From the NCBI GenBank assembly GCA_030149525.1, contig JASBRJ010000178.1, positions 1-61,434 on the forward strand: DNA of 61,434 nucleotides. The letters run 5' to 3'. This document shows, piece by piece, positions 15,803 to 24,864 of this stretch (its first letter is position 1; each line of letters opens with the position of its first letter). The DNA comes from a bacterium. GTDB taxonomy: Bacteria; Vulcanimicrobiota; Xenobia; Xenobiales; JADMJV01. Both the position numbers and the translations under genes were made by a program. The notes beneath the pieces were generated by a model. That model was not told where the DNA came from and ran no database searches. It was given only the letters and a program-made list of their open reading frames with translations.

Positions 15803-18800
15803 GCTCGTCCCCTCCACTTACGAACGAGAGCTTTTCCATCTTCCACAAACGACGTGGCCACCGGGACTACCACCAGGGTCAAGAGGAGACAGAGAGACTG
15901 TCCCCCGACCACGACAACGGCCATAGGAGCCCGGGTGGCCCCGGTAGGTCCGGCCAATGCCACCGGAAGCATGGCCACAATCAGAATAAGAGTGGTCATG
16001 AGGATGGGGCGAAGCCGTTCTTTATTGGCCTGGAGAATCGCCTCTCGAATCGGCAACCCTTGCCCCAAAAGCGCGTTGGTCTGTTCAATCTGTAAGATCG
16101 CGTTCTTCTTTACCACTCCAAACAAGAGAAACATACCCAGAATGGAAAAGAGGTTGAGCGTCATGTCGCTGATCATCAGACTGACCAGCGCAAAAGGCAC
16201 CGACAGGGGGATGGTACTCAGGATGATCACCGGGTCCAGCAGATCTTCGTATTGGCTGGCCAAAACCATAAACATGAAGGCGATGGCCAAAATGAGGGCC
16301 TGGAAAGCGCCGACCGCAGTCTGCTTGAGCAGCTTCGTGTCGCCGGTGGCGGCGGTCTGATAACCCGGGGGCGGATTGAGTCCGGCCAGTTTCTCCTTAG
16401 CCAATGTGTTGGCTTGCTGAAGGGGAAGTGATTTCTCCAGGTCGGCTTCCACCGTCACGGCGAACTTTCGAGACATCCTCCGGATATTGGAAGGGCCGAA
16501 GTTGGTGTTCAGGGTGGCGACCTGATCCAGACTCACCACATCCCCTTGGGAGGTGGTTCCCACGGGGAGAAAACGAATCACCTCGGGGTTGTTTCGTTGC
16601 TGCTCGTCGACTCTGGCGTAAACATCGTAGCTTCGGGAGTCTTCCTGATAGGTGGTGATTTTGGAGCCGCCTACCAGGGTGTTGAGAGCGTCGCCCACCT
16701 GGTTGGGTTGGAGGCCCAACTGGGCTAAGCGAGTGCGCTCCAAAGCCACCTCGACCTGAGGAGCCGGCTGCCCCATATCGGTGTCGACCGCAAGAAAGCC
16801 TTTCTCTTTGCTGAGTTCAGCTACCAGACCATCGGCCAGCTTCTGCAAGGTCTCGATATCGTCTCCCACAATGGGATAGCTGAACTCTTTCTTGGCGGTT
16901 GCGCCCACCGAGGGCTTGAGACCCGGGAAAGACTTGAGGGCCTCCCGGGCCGCATCCACCGATTCAAACTGAGTGTAGGGCTTGCGTTTGTCGAACGGCT
17001 CCATCTTGATAAAGAGGCTGGCCGTGGTAATGTCGTTCTCGTCCACCGTGGTGAGAACATTCTCGATATGAGGCAGCCCCAGGAGAAGCTCTTCCACCGG
17101 CTTCAAAGCCTCCTCGATTCGCACCGGCGGCCAACCTTGAGGGAAGGTTAAGGTGACATTGTAATGCCCCTCATCCGATTTGGTAGTGAACTCTTTGCCT
17201 ACCGACTGGGCCAACTTTACCGAAGAGAGTAAGGTAAGGAGGGCCACCAGAACCACCAGGAAGCGAAAGCGCAGGGAAAACTCCAGAATTTTGCCGTAGA
17301 CGGTTTGCAGCGCTTTGTCGAAGCGGGAGGGCTCGGTGGGACCGTCGGGCTTTTTCAGCATGAGACTACACATGACAGGCGTGAGGGAGAAAGAGACGGC
17401 CATGCTGATGAGGACGGTCACCGCCATCACCACTCCCCAGGACCGAAAATAAAGGCCGACCTCACCCGGCATAATGGAGAGAGGAAGAAACAGAATGGCA
17501 AGGCTAATGGTGGTGGCCACAACCGCCGAGCCGATCTCTTCCAAACTCTGGCGGGCAGCTTCTTTGGGCTCCAAGCCTCGCTCTTCCATGGTTTTGTAGG
17601 TGTTCTCTAGAACCACAATGGCATCGTCGATGACCAATCCCACCGCCAGGGTGAGGGCTAAGAGCGTGAGAGTGTTGAGGGTATACCCCAGAAAGTCCAT
17701 GACCGCAAAGGAAGCGATAAGAGAGACGGGGATGGCCGCCGCCGCGATGATGGTGAGACGAAAACTTCTGAGAAACAGAAGCACCACCGCACAGGCTAGA
17801 AGGCTCCCTACAACCAGGTGTTCTTTCAAGGAGTCGAGAGAGTCTTGCACCGGGCGGGCGTCGTTCTCGATCATCTCAATTTTTGTCCCCTGGGGTAGAC
17901 GCGACTCCAACTCTTTGATCTTGCTCTGCAAGGCGGCGATAACTTTGACCAGATTGCCGTCGGAGGTCTTCTGGACTTGGAGAGTGAGAGTGGCCCGAGA
18001 GTTCAACCGAGAGAGGGAACGTAGCTCGGCTTCCCCATCCACCACTTGAGCCACATCGTTGACTCGGAGGGGAACCTCGTAAAAATAGGCTGCGTCCTGT
18101 CCCTGGGCGGTGTCGTTTTCATCCTTCACAACCACCTGACCGAAGTCGCCGACCGTCTCCAACTCGCCCTGGATCTTCAGGCTGTACTCCTGATAGGGAG
18201 ACGTGATCAAGCCGCCTGGAATCTGATTGTTGGCTTGAACAATAGCGTTGGTCACCTGACTGACCGTGACTTTCTCCTCCTGGAGGCGGTTGGCATCGAG
18301 AATGATGCGAACCTGTCGCTCTCGCTCACCGTACATCTGAACTTCGCCCACGCCGTCCACGGATTGCAGTTCGTCGATCACCCTCTTCTTGACCATTTCG
18401 GTCAACTCATTGAGGGAGGCGGAATCACTGGAAGCCGTGATCTGAGCGATGGCCCCTTGATTGGAAGAAAAGGCTCCGTAGGTGGGCTTGTCGGTGCCTT
18501 TAGGGAACTGACCGGAAATGGAGTCGACCTTGTCTCGGCACTCCTGAATAGCGTCGTTGGTGGTTTTGGAAAGGGTGAACTTGACGGTAGTGGACGACAG
18601 TCCGGTAGATGAGGTGGAGGTGATGGTATCGACGCCACTTATCACTGCCACGGCGTCCTCAATGGGCTTGGTGATGGCGGACTGAATCAGAGCCGGACTC
18701 GCTCCCTTGAGAGTGACCTTGATGGTGACGACCGGAATCTTCACCTCAGGCATGGAGTTCAACTCCAACCTGGTGTAAGAGAAAAGCCCCGCACAAACCA

Positions 18801-18861
18801 GTGCAAGATTCAGCATGAAGGCGGCCACCGGCCGCTCAATAAAGAAAGACGTCCACTTCAC
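15799..18861 (-). CDS. RND efflux pump, inner membrane subunit (AcrB/MexB type)
   Basis: A 1020-residue transporter, close to normal RND length. The N-terminus has 'FFIERPVAAFMLNLALVCAG'. Helix 4 has the proton-relay pair in 'AVGLVIDDAIVVLEN', and helix 10 has the relay Lys in 'GVVKKNAILQIEQTN'. Two large periplasmic loops follow helices 1 and 7. These residues indicate an active proton-driven drug or solvent exporter of the HAE group. Substrate cannot be told. It starts at GTG two bases after the fusion-protein stop and overlaps tolC. Confidence 0.96.
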   Translation of the reverse strand: MKWTSFFIERPVAAFMLNLALVCAGLFSYTRLELNSMPEVKIPVVTIKVTLKGASPALIQSAITKPIEDAVAVISGVDTITSTSSTGLSSTTVKFTLSKTTNDAIQECRDKVDSISGQFPKGTDKPTYGAFSSNQGAIAQITASSDSASLNELTEMVKKRVIDELQSVDGVGEVQMYGERERQVRIILDANRLQEEKVTVSQVTNAIVQANNQIPGGLITSPYQEYSLKIQGELETVGDFGQVVVKDENDTAQGQDAAYFYEVPLRVNDVAQVVDGEAELRSLSRLNSRATLTLQVQKTSDGNLVKVIAALQSKIKELESRLPQGTKIEMIENDARPVQDSLDSLKEHLVVGSLLACAVVLLFLRSFRLTIIAAAAIPVSLIASFAVMDFLGYTLNTLTLLALTLAVGLVIDDAIVVLENTYKTMEERGLEPKEAARQSLEEIGSAVVATTISLAILFLPLSIMPGEVGLYFRSWGVVMAVTVLISMAVSFSLTPVMCSLMLKKPDGPTEPSRFDKALQTVYGKILEFSLRFRFLVVLVALLTLLSSVKLAQSVGKEFTTKSDEGHYNVTLTFPQGWPPVRIEEALKPVEELLLGLPHIENVLTTVDENDITTASLFIKMEPFDKRKPYTQFESVDAAREALKSFPGLKPSVGATAKKEFSYPIVGDDIETLQKLADGLVAELSKEKGFLAVDTDMGQPAPQVEVALERTRLAQLGLQPNQVGDALNTLVGGSKITTYQEDSRSYDVYARVDEQQRNNPEVIRFLPVGTTSQGDVVSLDQVATLNTNFGPSNIRRMSRKFAVTVEADLEKSLPLQQANTLAKEKLAGLNPPPGYQTAATGDTKLLKQTAVGAFQALILAIAFMFMVLASQYEDLLDPVIILSTIPLSVPFALVSLMISDMTLNLFSILGMFLLFGVVKKNAILQIEQTNALLGQGLPIREAILQANKERLRPILMTTLILIVAMLPVALAGPTGATRAPMAVVVVGGQSLCLLLTLVVVPVATSFVEDGKALVRKWRGRA

Positions 18862-18862
18862 G

Positions 18863-20137
18863 CTATCGCAACGACTCCGGAATTTCGGGCTTGATTTCCT
18901 GGCCCAACTCCACCTTGCCGCCGTCGTCGAGCCCTAGAAGATCGGAAGTCACAAGCTTCTGATAGGGATCGACCTCCCCCTCTACAACAACCCAGTCACC
19001 GGACTGCTGACCGACCTTCACCTGCACCTTTTTCAGCGTGGCCGTGTCGCCGGAGCGAGAAGCCACCACAAACACGGAGGACTTCCCGGCCTGGGTGAGC
19101 ACCGCCGCCTGGGGCACGAGAAGTTTGTCCGGCAAACGCTCCGCCATGAGTTCCACCTCGGCCGACACTCCCGGCACCATCCAGGAGGGAGGACTCAAAA
19201 TCTCGGCACGAGCCGGGATCGCTCCACTGTTCGAATTCACCCGCCCGCCCAGTTGAGCCACTCGGGCCGTGACCGTTTGGTCCGGGTAAGCGGGCGTTTT
19301 GAAGGTCAGAATTTTACCCACTGCCAGTTGAGCCAGGTGGATCTGCGGCACATCCAATGACACGTAGAGCGGCCGGTCTTTCAGTATGACGATGCCGGTG
19401 TTGGAGCCGGCGGAGACATAGGCACCCGGCGCCGTGGTCACCTCGTCCACAACTCCCGAAACGGGGGCTCTCACCACCGCATCGGTCACCTTCTTCTGGT
19501 TGATCGCCACCGACAGTTGAGCCGCTCTCACCGAGGCCATGTTCTGGGTCACGCTTTCAAGCGCTGCCCGATAATCGGCCTCTGCCGTCACGTAGGCGGT
19601 CTTTTTTTGGAGGTAGTCCACATCGCTCACCAGATGCTCTCGGTGAAGCTTCTCGTAGCGGTCGAGATTCTCTTTGGCGTTTTCCAGAGTCGCCTTCGCC
19701 TTGATGACCGAAGGAACCTGATCTACACTGCGGAGCTTGTCTTGAGGTGACTTGAGACCCAGGACGGCAAGCTCTTGTGCTAACTCAGCCTGGGACTTTC
19801 GAACCGCCAGACGAGAATCGGAGGTGTCTACGGTAGCTAAAATCTGCCCCTGGGAAACCCTCTCTCCCTGTACCACATAAACTTCTACGATCTGACCGGT
19901 CGCGCGACTGGGTACGGTCACCGATTTGTCGGCAACGACAGTTCCTACCAAGGGAAGCGTTCGCTCAACGGAGTGAAGAAAACCCTGACCGTAGCTCACC
20001 TTGAGCCGTTTTTGCTCATAGGGAGCTGAGGCCGAGGCAGCCGGCTCCGGCGACTTGCGCTCTGAGTGCTTTCCACAGGCCGATAAACACAATGCAATAA
20101 GAGTCGCTACTAGTACGTTCCTCACTCTATGCCCCAT
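18863..20137 (-). CDS. RND efflux membrane-fusion lipoprotein
   Basis: A periplasmic adaptor of about 424 residues. A lipoprotein signal ends 'ALCLSACGK', so the protein is probably lipid-anchored. It has the lipoyl half-motif 'SVTVPSRATGQIVEVYVVQG', a helical hairpin (about residues 120-190) and 'VVRAPVSGVVDEVTTAPGAY', the second lipoyl half. The C-terminal barrel domains include 'LLVPQAAVLTQAGKSSVFVV'. It is first in the four-gene efflux operon. The start is uncertain: ATG at 20137 is used, a GTG four codons later has GGGG upstream, and an upstream TTG is also open. Confidence 0.9.
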   Translation of the reverse strand: MGHRVRNVLVATLIALCLSACGKHSERKSPEPAASASAPYEQKRLKVSYGQGFLHSVERTLPLVGTVVADKSVTVPSRATGQIVEVYVVQGERVSQGQILATVDTSDSRLAVRKSQAELAQELAVLGLKSPQDKLRSVDQVPSVIKAKATLENAKENLDRYEKLHREHLVSDVDYLQKKTAYVTAEADYRAALESVTQNMASVRAAQLSVAINQKKVTDAVVRAPVSGVVDEVTTAPGAYVSAGSNTGIVILKDRPLYVSLDVPQIHLAQLAVGKILTFKTPAYPDQTVTARVAQLGGRVNSNSGAIPARAEILSPPSWMVPGVSAEVELMAERLPDKLLVPQAAVLTQAGKSSVFVVASRSGDTATLKKVQVKVGQQSGDWVVVEGEVDPYQKLVTSDLLGLDDGGKVELGQEIKPEIPESLR

Positions 20138-20276
20138 GCAGGAGGCTTTCCCTAGCCGGGACACTTTCTCCCTCAAGGCCTGAGCGAAAACTACCAGAGT
20201 CTCTCCCGTTATATTAAGCTATACTCTAAGTGGAAATTTTATCTGTGTGTTTTGCGGTCGGGAAGTCAGGAGCCAA

Positions 20277-20945
20277 ATGATAGAAACCCCTGTTCTTCAA
20301 GATCTTCTAGTGGCGGCCCGAGTGGCCACCTCCTCCGAGGGTCCTTCATACACTTGCCATCTCTTTCTGGTCAACCTTACCCCGAGCGGTTTCGTTGTCA
20401 CCACCGAGGAAGACTGGCCTGTCCATTCTGTTCTGAAGATGGGCTTGAAGGTCGCAAGTCCGGTTGGGGATATCGAGGAAGTTAAGTTCGACTGCCGAGT
20501 GCACAGAAAGAGCACGGGTTGCTGCCAGCTGAGAGTCTATCATCTGCTCTTCTTGAGCGACCGCCCGGACCAGCATCGGAAACTTCTCTTTTGCCTCGAA
20601 CCGTTTTGCACAGGAGGCCGTCGGTACTACCGGTACTATTGCCAAGCCGAAGATGCCTACAGTCTCTATCTAGCTCGCAGAAAATATCGCATTGAAACAG
20701 TGGGTTGCGACACCATCACCTTTTTGGCAGCTTCCCCTCTGCCCATCGACCGAGAGAAGGAAGCGGTCATCGATCTCGACGGCACATCGATCACCGTGCT
20801 GATCAAGCTGGTGGGTCATACACCGGTGCGAAGCGGTCAGTACCGATTTGAGGCCAAAATTCTGGATTTTCAAGAGATGGACGGCCTGCTCCTGAGAGCC
20901 CACATTCTCACCAAGACCCGACTGATAAAGACTTTGGTGAGTTGA
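20277..20945 (+). CDS. possible PilZ-like domain protein
   Basis: A 222-residue soluble protein. The N-terminal half has 'LVNLTPSGFVVTTEEDWPV' followed by strands, which resembles the PilZ N-x-S-x-x-G c-di-GMP motif in degraded form. The C-terminal half starts 'RRKYRIETVG' and may be a second similar barrel. The arginine motif of PilZ is not clear, so c-di-GMP binding is doubtful. AGGAG before the ATG fixes the start. It is divergent from the efflux operon, with about 140 bases between them, and is followed by the DctP gene after 16 bases. Confidence 0.45.
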   Translation: MIETPVLQDLLVAARVATSSEGPSYTCHLFLVNLTPSGFVVTTEEDWPVHSVLKMGLKVASPVGDIEEVKFDCRVHRKSTGCCQLRVYHLLFLSDRPDQHRKLLFCLEPFCTGGRRYYRYYCQAEDAYSLYLARRKYRIETVGCDTITFLAASPLPIDREKEAVIDLDGTSITVLIKLVGHTPVRSGQYRFEAKILDFQEMDGLLLRAHILTKTRLIKTLVS

Positions 20946-20961
20946 GCCCCGTGGCGAACTG

Positions 20962-21969
20962 ATGCCCACCTGGCCGGCCCGGACTCTTTACTTTGCTCTC
21001 AGCGCCGTAACGCTGGCGTGTTTATGCCTGGGGCTCGGCCCCTTGTATGCCCGCAAGACCCTCATTCTGGCTCACAATCTGGACACCAACCATCCCGTGC
21101 ACCGGGGGATGCTGGATTTCGCCGAACTGGTGAAAGAAGACAGTCAAGGGCGAATCGACATTCGACTCTACGCCAACGGCCAACTGGGCTCGGAACGAGA
21201 GGTTTTGGAGCAACTGCAGATCGGTGCCGTGGCCCTGACCAAGGTCTCCAGTATTTCTCTTGAGTCTTTCGAACCGCTCTACAGCGCCATCAACGCGCCC
21301 TTTATCTTCAGCGACGAGTCCCACGCTTACCAGGTTTTGGATGGGCAGGTGGGCGAAGATTTATTGCGGTCTACGGTCGACAAGCGTTTTCGCGGCTTGA
21401 CCTTCTACGCAGGCGGCGCTCGGAGCTTCTACGCCAACAAACCCGTTCTCAAGCCGGAAGACCTAAAAGGTATGAAAATGAGAGTCTTGGGTAGTCGCAC
21501 GGCCATGAGAATGACCGGTCTTCTAGGGGGGTCCGCCGTTCCCATGCCGTTCGGAGAGGTCTACACCGGCCTTCAGCAGGGGGTTATCGACGGCGCCGAA
21601 AGCAGTGTCACTGCTCTCACCATGAGTCGCCATGGGGAGGTCGCCAAGCATCTCTCCCTGGACGAACACATGATAGCCCCCGATGTCCTCCTCATCTCCA
21701 CAACGGTGTGGGATTCGCTCTCATCAGAGGATCAGGCTATCCTGAAGTCCGCCGCCGAGCGTTCCAAAAGGAACCAGCGAAAATACTGGCAAGAAGCGGT
21801 CACGGAGCACCTTAAGAAAGCCACCGAGGAGATGGGAGTCACCGTCCACCATCCCAACAAAAAGCCTTTTGCAGACCTGGTCAAACCTCTCCACAAGGAG
21901 CTCAAGGCGAAGAGCCCCGAACTGCATGATCTCCTGGAATTGATCGAGAGCAACGGCAGCCGTGTCTAA
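20962..21969 (+). CDS. TRAP transporter solute receptor, DctP family
   Basis: A 335-residue periplasmic binding protein with a signal peptide ending near 'GPLYA'. Family marks are 'KTLILAHNLDTNHPVHRG', the ligand-carboxylate Arg region 'LKGMKMRVLGSRTAMRMTGL', and 'VYTGLQQGVIDGAESSVTAL'. DctP receptors bind organic acids, including some osmolytes and amino acids, and deliver them to DctQM. No DctQ or DctM gene is present in the window, so the membrane partner is elsewhere or lost. It lies between the PilZ-like gene and the selenoprotein candidate on the same strand. Confidence 0.93.
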   Translation: MPTWPARTLYFALSAVTLACLCLGLGPLYARKTLILAHNLDTNHPVHRGMLDFAELVKEDSQGRIDIRLYANGQLGSEREVLEQLQIGAVALTKVSSISLESFEPLYSAINAPFIFSDESHAYQVLDGQVGEDLLRSTVDKRFRGLTFYAGGARSFYANKPVLKPEDLKGMKMRVLGSRTAMRMTGLLGGSAVPMPFGEVYTGLQQGVIDGAESSVTALTMSRHGEVAKHLSLDEHMIAPDVLLISTTVWDSLSSEDQAILKSAAERSKRNQRKYWQEAVTEHLKKATEEMGVTVHHPNKKPFADLVKPLHKELKAKSPELHDLLELIESNGSRV

Positions 21970-22019
21970 GCCTCGGAGGTGCCTTGAGCGGATCAAGCCT
22001 CGGTGGTAAACTGAGGGTC

Positions 22020-22445
22020 ATGAATCTCCTGAGACAACTCTTGCTCATCCTTACCGCAGCAGTTCTGGTCTGTGGATGCAGCGGCAAACAGTACCCGGCG
22101 GATAGCAGCGGAATAAAGTACGCCAACCGCTCCTCGCCGGGAGCCAAGTTAGAGGTCCGGAAGTATCTTGAGCCGGAACGGATGAACCTGGTCTACTTCT
22201 ATGCCGATTGGTGAGGAGCTTGCCGCCAGGTCGGTCCTCAGTTAGAGGACCTCACGAAGCACTATAAAGATCTCACGGTGATCAAGGTGGACATCAAGAA
22301 CTGGAATTCAGCTGTGGCCAAGCAGTTCAACCTGCGCAGCATACCGGCGTTCGTTGTCTACGGCACGAACGGTAAGGTGCGTCACACCGGGCAGGAAGCC
22401 GTCAACTACATCGACCGACTGATCAAAAAGAAGCAAGGCTCCTAG
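22020..22445 (+). CDS. thioredoxin-like lipoprotein, probable selenoprotein (U-x-x-C)
   Basis: A 141-codon reading frame interrupted by one TGA at 22212-22214 (codon 65). The TGA falls exactly where the first Cys of the thioredoxin W-C-x-x-C motif belongs: F-Y-A-D-W-(TGA)-G-A-C. After the TGA the frame stays open for 76 codons and keeps family features: resolving Cys68, 'LTVIKVDIKNW', and the cis-Pro loop 'FNLRSIPAFVVYG' with Pro109. The N-terminus is a lipoprotein signal (LTAAVLVCGCSG), placing the protein on the periplasmic face. GAGG before the ATG at 22020 supports the start. A bacterial SECIS-like hairpin lies just after the TGA. Most likely Sec is inserted there. A nonsense mutation of Cys (TGC or TGT to TGA) is the alternative. 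It needs SelB and tRNA-Sec elsewhere in the genome. Confidence 0.82.
22212..22251 (+). promoter_or_regulatory. candidate bacterial SECIS element
   Basis: Directly after the in-frame UGA, GGUCCUC (22233-22239) and GAGGACC (22245-22251) form a perfect 7-bp stem with loop AGUUA. The loop has a G in its second position and lies about 26 bases from the UGA, within the range described for bacterial SECIS hairpins. A competing fold pairs UGAGGA (22212-22217, including the UGA) with UCCUCA (22235-22240) around an inner CCG/CGG stem whose loop is CCAGGU. Either would place a small G/U-bearing loop downstream of the codon. Confidence 0.6.
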
Positions 22446-23101
22446 GGCCCTACCACCTCTTTGAAATAGGAGGTGGAAGTGAAGATGTTCCCCTGGTTGT
22501 CTTCAATTCTGTTCTCGGTGAGTGAGATTTCACAATCACCGTAGGTGATGACGGCTGAAGCGTTTTGATAAATCCTGTTTTTGTGGATAGTCACCTGCGA
22601 CGAATTGACCCAGACTCCGGCAAAGGTGTTGTTGAAAATACGATTCTTGTAAACGATGATCCCTTTGCTGTCCTGGGCATAGACCCCGGCGGCCCCACAA
22701 CCGTTGAGTTCATTCCCCGCCACCAAGATATCCCGGCATCGACTCAGTCTCACCACGGCCCCTTCGCACTGATAGTTCTTCGCGGGGGTCACATGGCGCG
22801 CTCTGAAGCCTTCCAGACGAATACGTTCGCACTGCTCCAAGGCGATGACAGCCGAATCGAGGTCGGAGACCAGAAGCTCGACTCGACCTCGACAACGAAA
22901 ACTCACGTTGGAAAGACCCGAGATGCGAAGGCCTTGAGACAAGCGATATTTACCGCTTTCGAAAATCACTTCGTCACCGGAATTAAGTTGAGATAAAGCC
23001 TCTTGAAGCTGGTAGGCGTCGGAGGGATTGAAAACTAACGTCTTGGCCTGACACAGACCGGTTAGCAGAAAGAGAGCACAAAAGATTTTCCAAAACTTCA
23101 T
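22442..23101 (-). CDS. secreted right-handed beta-helix protein
   Basis: A 219-residue exported protein with a signal peptide ending 'TGLCQAK'. The mature part is a short parallel beta-helix: successive coils such as 'NVSFRCRGRVELLVSDLDSA', 'GIIVYKNRIFNNTFAGVWVN' and 'VTIHKNRIYQNASAVITYGD', the pattern of NosD/pectate-lyase-like folds. No catalytic residues are obvious, and it may bind polysaccharide. Its stop overlaps the stop of the convergent selenoprotein candidate (CTAG). It begins nine bases after the kinase gene and probably shares its transcript. Confidence 0.8.
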   Translation of the reverse strand: MKFWKIFCALFLLTGLCQAKTLVFNPSDAYQLQEALSQLNSGDEVIFESGKYRLSQGLRISGLSNVSFRCRGRVELLVSDLDSAVIALEQCERIRLEGFRARHVTPAKNYQCEGAVVRLSRCRDILVAGNELNGCGAAGVYAQDSKGIIVYKNRIFNNTFAGVWVNSSQVTIHKNRIYQNASAVITYGDCEISLTENRIEDNQGNIFTSTSYFKEVVGP

Positions 23102-23110
23102 GCCGGGAGA

Positions 23111-24772
23111 TTAGCGACCGCCTCGAGGTCCACCTCCACCACCCACAGGGCCACCTCCTGGAACGCCTCCGCTCCTTCCAAAACCTGGCTCGGGAAGCGG
23201 TCTACCCCCCATCGAGTTCGGTGCGGGAGGCGGCGGAGGCGGGACCGAAGAGACGCCCTGAGAAGAGGGCGCCGGCGCCGCCTCGGAGCCGGTCCGACGA
23301 ACTGAGTTGTTCTCTTGGGGCCTCACAGGTGGCGGCGCTGGAGGGAGAGATCCCCTGGGGACCTCCGACCGAGTGGGAGAAACTGAGGCGACAGCCGCCT
23401 CAGTGCTCGGCTGCGATACCGACTTCCTGGAGATCGCCCTCACGGGCAACCTGGCCTTCGGGTAACTTTGGCCGCCCAGACTGAAACGGGGAACTTTGGT
23501 GTGGGATTTGGTGAGAAAGACCTTGCTGGACTCTTCTTGCGGGCTGGTTGGCAGCTCCTTCGGCTCCGAGGGGGAGGCCGGAGAATGCCCCCCCAAACGG
23601 ACCTCCCTCTGTGCGAGACGCTCCTCCAACACCGGGTCCGGCAGAGTAGGCGTGGTCTCACTCTCCTTCATCCTCGCCACCGACTGAGGCGACCTAGGCG
23701 GCGCTTGAAGCGACGGTTCTCGGGATCTTTCCGCCGAAGGAAAGGCCAGAAATCCGAGAGAGAAAAGGACGGCGGTCAGGCCGGCCGACCACCAACCCTG
23801 AAGGCCAAGCTTCTTTCTGCTCCCTTGCTTGGTATCGTACAAGACGGGCTGAATAGGCGGCGAAGGACAGACTGTGGTCATACGATCTTCCTCCAGCGAG
23901 CCTGGCCCGACCGGTTGGAGAGAATCTCCCGTCACCTCTTCCATAGAATCGAGACGCCGAAGGGCAGCCCCCATTTCCTGTACCGATTGATAGCGCTCCG
24001 GTGGAGCCACTGCCATAGCCTGGACGATCAACTGGTCCAGCCAGGTGGGAAGCGACGGGTTGTGATGAGAGGGGGGGACCAATTCTCGCTGTAAAGAGAC
24101 CCGTTCAACCGCGTCGGGCGGAAGCTTTCCGGTCAGAAGATAATAGAGCGTTGCGCCCAGGGAGTAGATATCGGAGCGCTGATCGGTGGAGTGCCCCTCC
24201 CCGTACTGCTCGATGGGCGAAAAGCCTTTCGTCCCGGTCCCCTGCAGAAAGGTGCTGGTTCGGTCGCCCACCCTGGCCGTGCGGGCTATCCCGAAGTCGA
24301 TGAGATGCAGCCTTCCGGTCTTGGCAATCATGATGTTGGAGGGCTTGAGGTCCCTGAACAGGATGGGTGGATTACGAGAGTGGAGAAAGGACAGCACCTC
24401 GATCAACCGATAGGTCCAATCCCTAATATCCGGCCAGTTGTAAGGGTGCCCCCGCTTGACCAACATCTCCTGAAGGTTCTGCCCCTCCACGTAGGCCATC
24501 ACCAGATAGTGCTTGTTATCGACTCGAAAATAATCGGTCACCGGCACCAGATTGGGATGCTCCAGATTGGCCAGAAAGGCCGCTTCCTTTTGAAACTGTC
24601 GCACAGCCTGAGTGAGTTCCCCCTGGCTCAGGCCTCGCAGTTCCATTTCCTTAACCGCGACCTTCTTGCCCAGCGCCTCCACCTGAGCCAAGTAAACAGC
24701 CCCCATTCCACCTCGCCCAAGGACGGAGTGGATTCGATATCTTGCTGATAACAACGTGCCGGAACCGAGCAT
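23111..24772 (-). CDS. membrane Ser/Thr protein kinase, PknB-like
   Basis: A 553-residue kinase. Residues 10-270 form the kinase domain: Gly loop 'GRGGMGAVYLA', catalytic Lys41 in 'KKVAVKEMEL', catalytic loop 'ILFRDLKPSNIM' (Asp141), DFG at 159-161 and an activation loop with 'GTKGFSPIEQYGEGHSTDQR'. The HRD His is Phe here, a variant seen in related kinases. One membrane helix follows near residue 335, then about 200 residues rich in Pro, Ser and Gly, ending in a Gly-rich tail. No PASTA repeats are present. AGGAGG five bases before the ATG fixes the start. Substrate unknown. Confidence 0.93.
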   Translation of the reverse strand: MLGSGTLLSARYRIHSVLGRGGMGAVYLAQVEALGKKVAVKEMELRGLSQGELTQAVRQFQKEAAFLANLEHPNLVPVTDYFRVDNKHYLVMAYVEGQNLQEMLVKRGHPYNWPDIRDWTYRLIEVLSFLHSRNPPILFRDLKPSNIMIAKTGRLHLIDFGIARTARVGDRTSTFLQGTGTKGFSPIEQYGEGHSTDQRSDIYSLGATLYYLLTGKLPPDAVERVSLQRELVPPSHHNPSLPTWLDQLIVQAMAVAPPERYQSVQEMGAALRRLDSMEEVTGDSLQPVGPGSLEEDRMTTVCPSPPIQPVLYDTKQGSRKKLGLQGWWSAGLTAVLFSLGFLAFPSAERSREPSLQAPPRSPQSVARMKESETTPTLPDPVLEERLAQREVRLGGHSPASPSEPKELPTSPQEESSKVFLTKSHTKVPRFSLGGQSYPKARLPVRAISRKSVSQPSTEAAVASVSPTRSEVPRGSLPPAPPPVRPQENNSVRRTGSEAAPAPSSQGVSSVPPPPPPAPNSMGGRPLPEPGFGRSGGVPGGGPVGGGGGPRGGR

Positions 24773-24864
24773 GAATCCTCCTTTGATTTCCCCCCTACTT
24801 TAAATCCCAAATGTGGCGGAATTGTGGATCTCATCTGGAAATAAGGGGCCGAGGAAATCACTGC

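Noticed and set aside
22215-22445. Reading the thioredoxin gene as a pseudogene cut by a nonsense TGA
   Set aside because: The TGA falls exactly on the catalytic Cys, the rest of the frame is intact over 76 codons, and a SECIS-like hairpin follows. Sec insertion explains more, although read-level error is not excluded.
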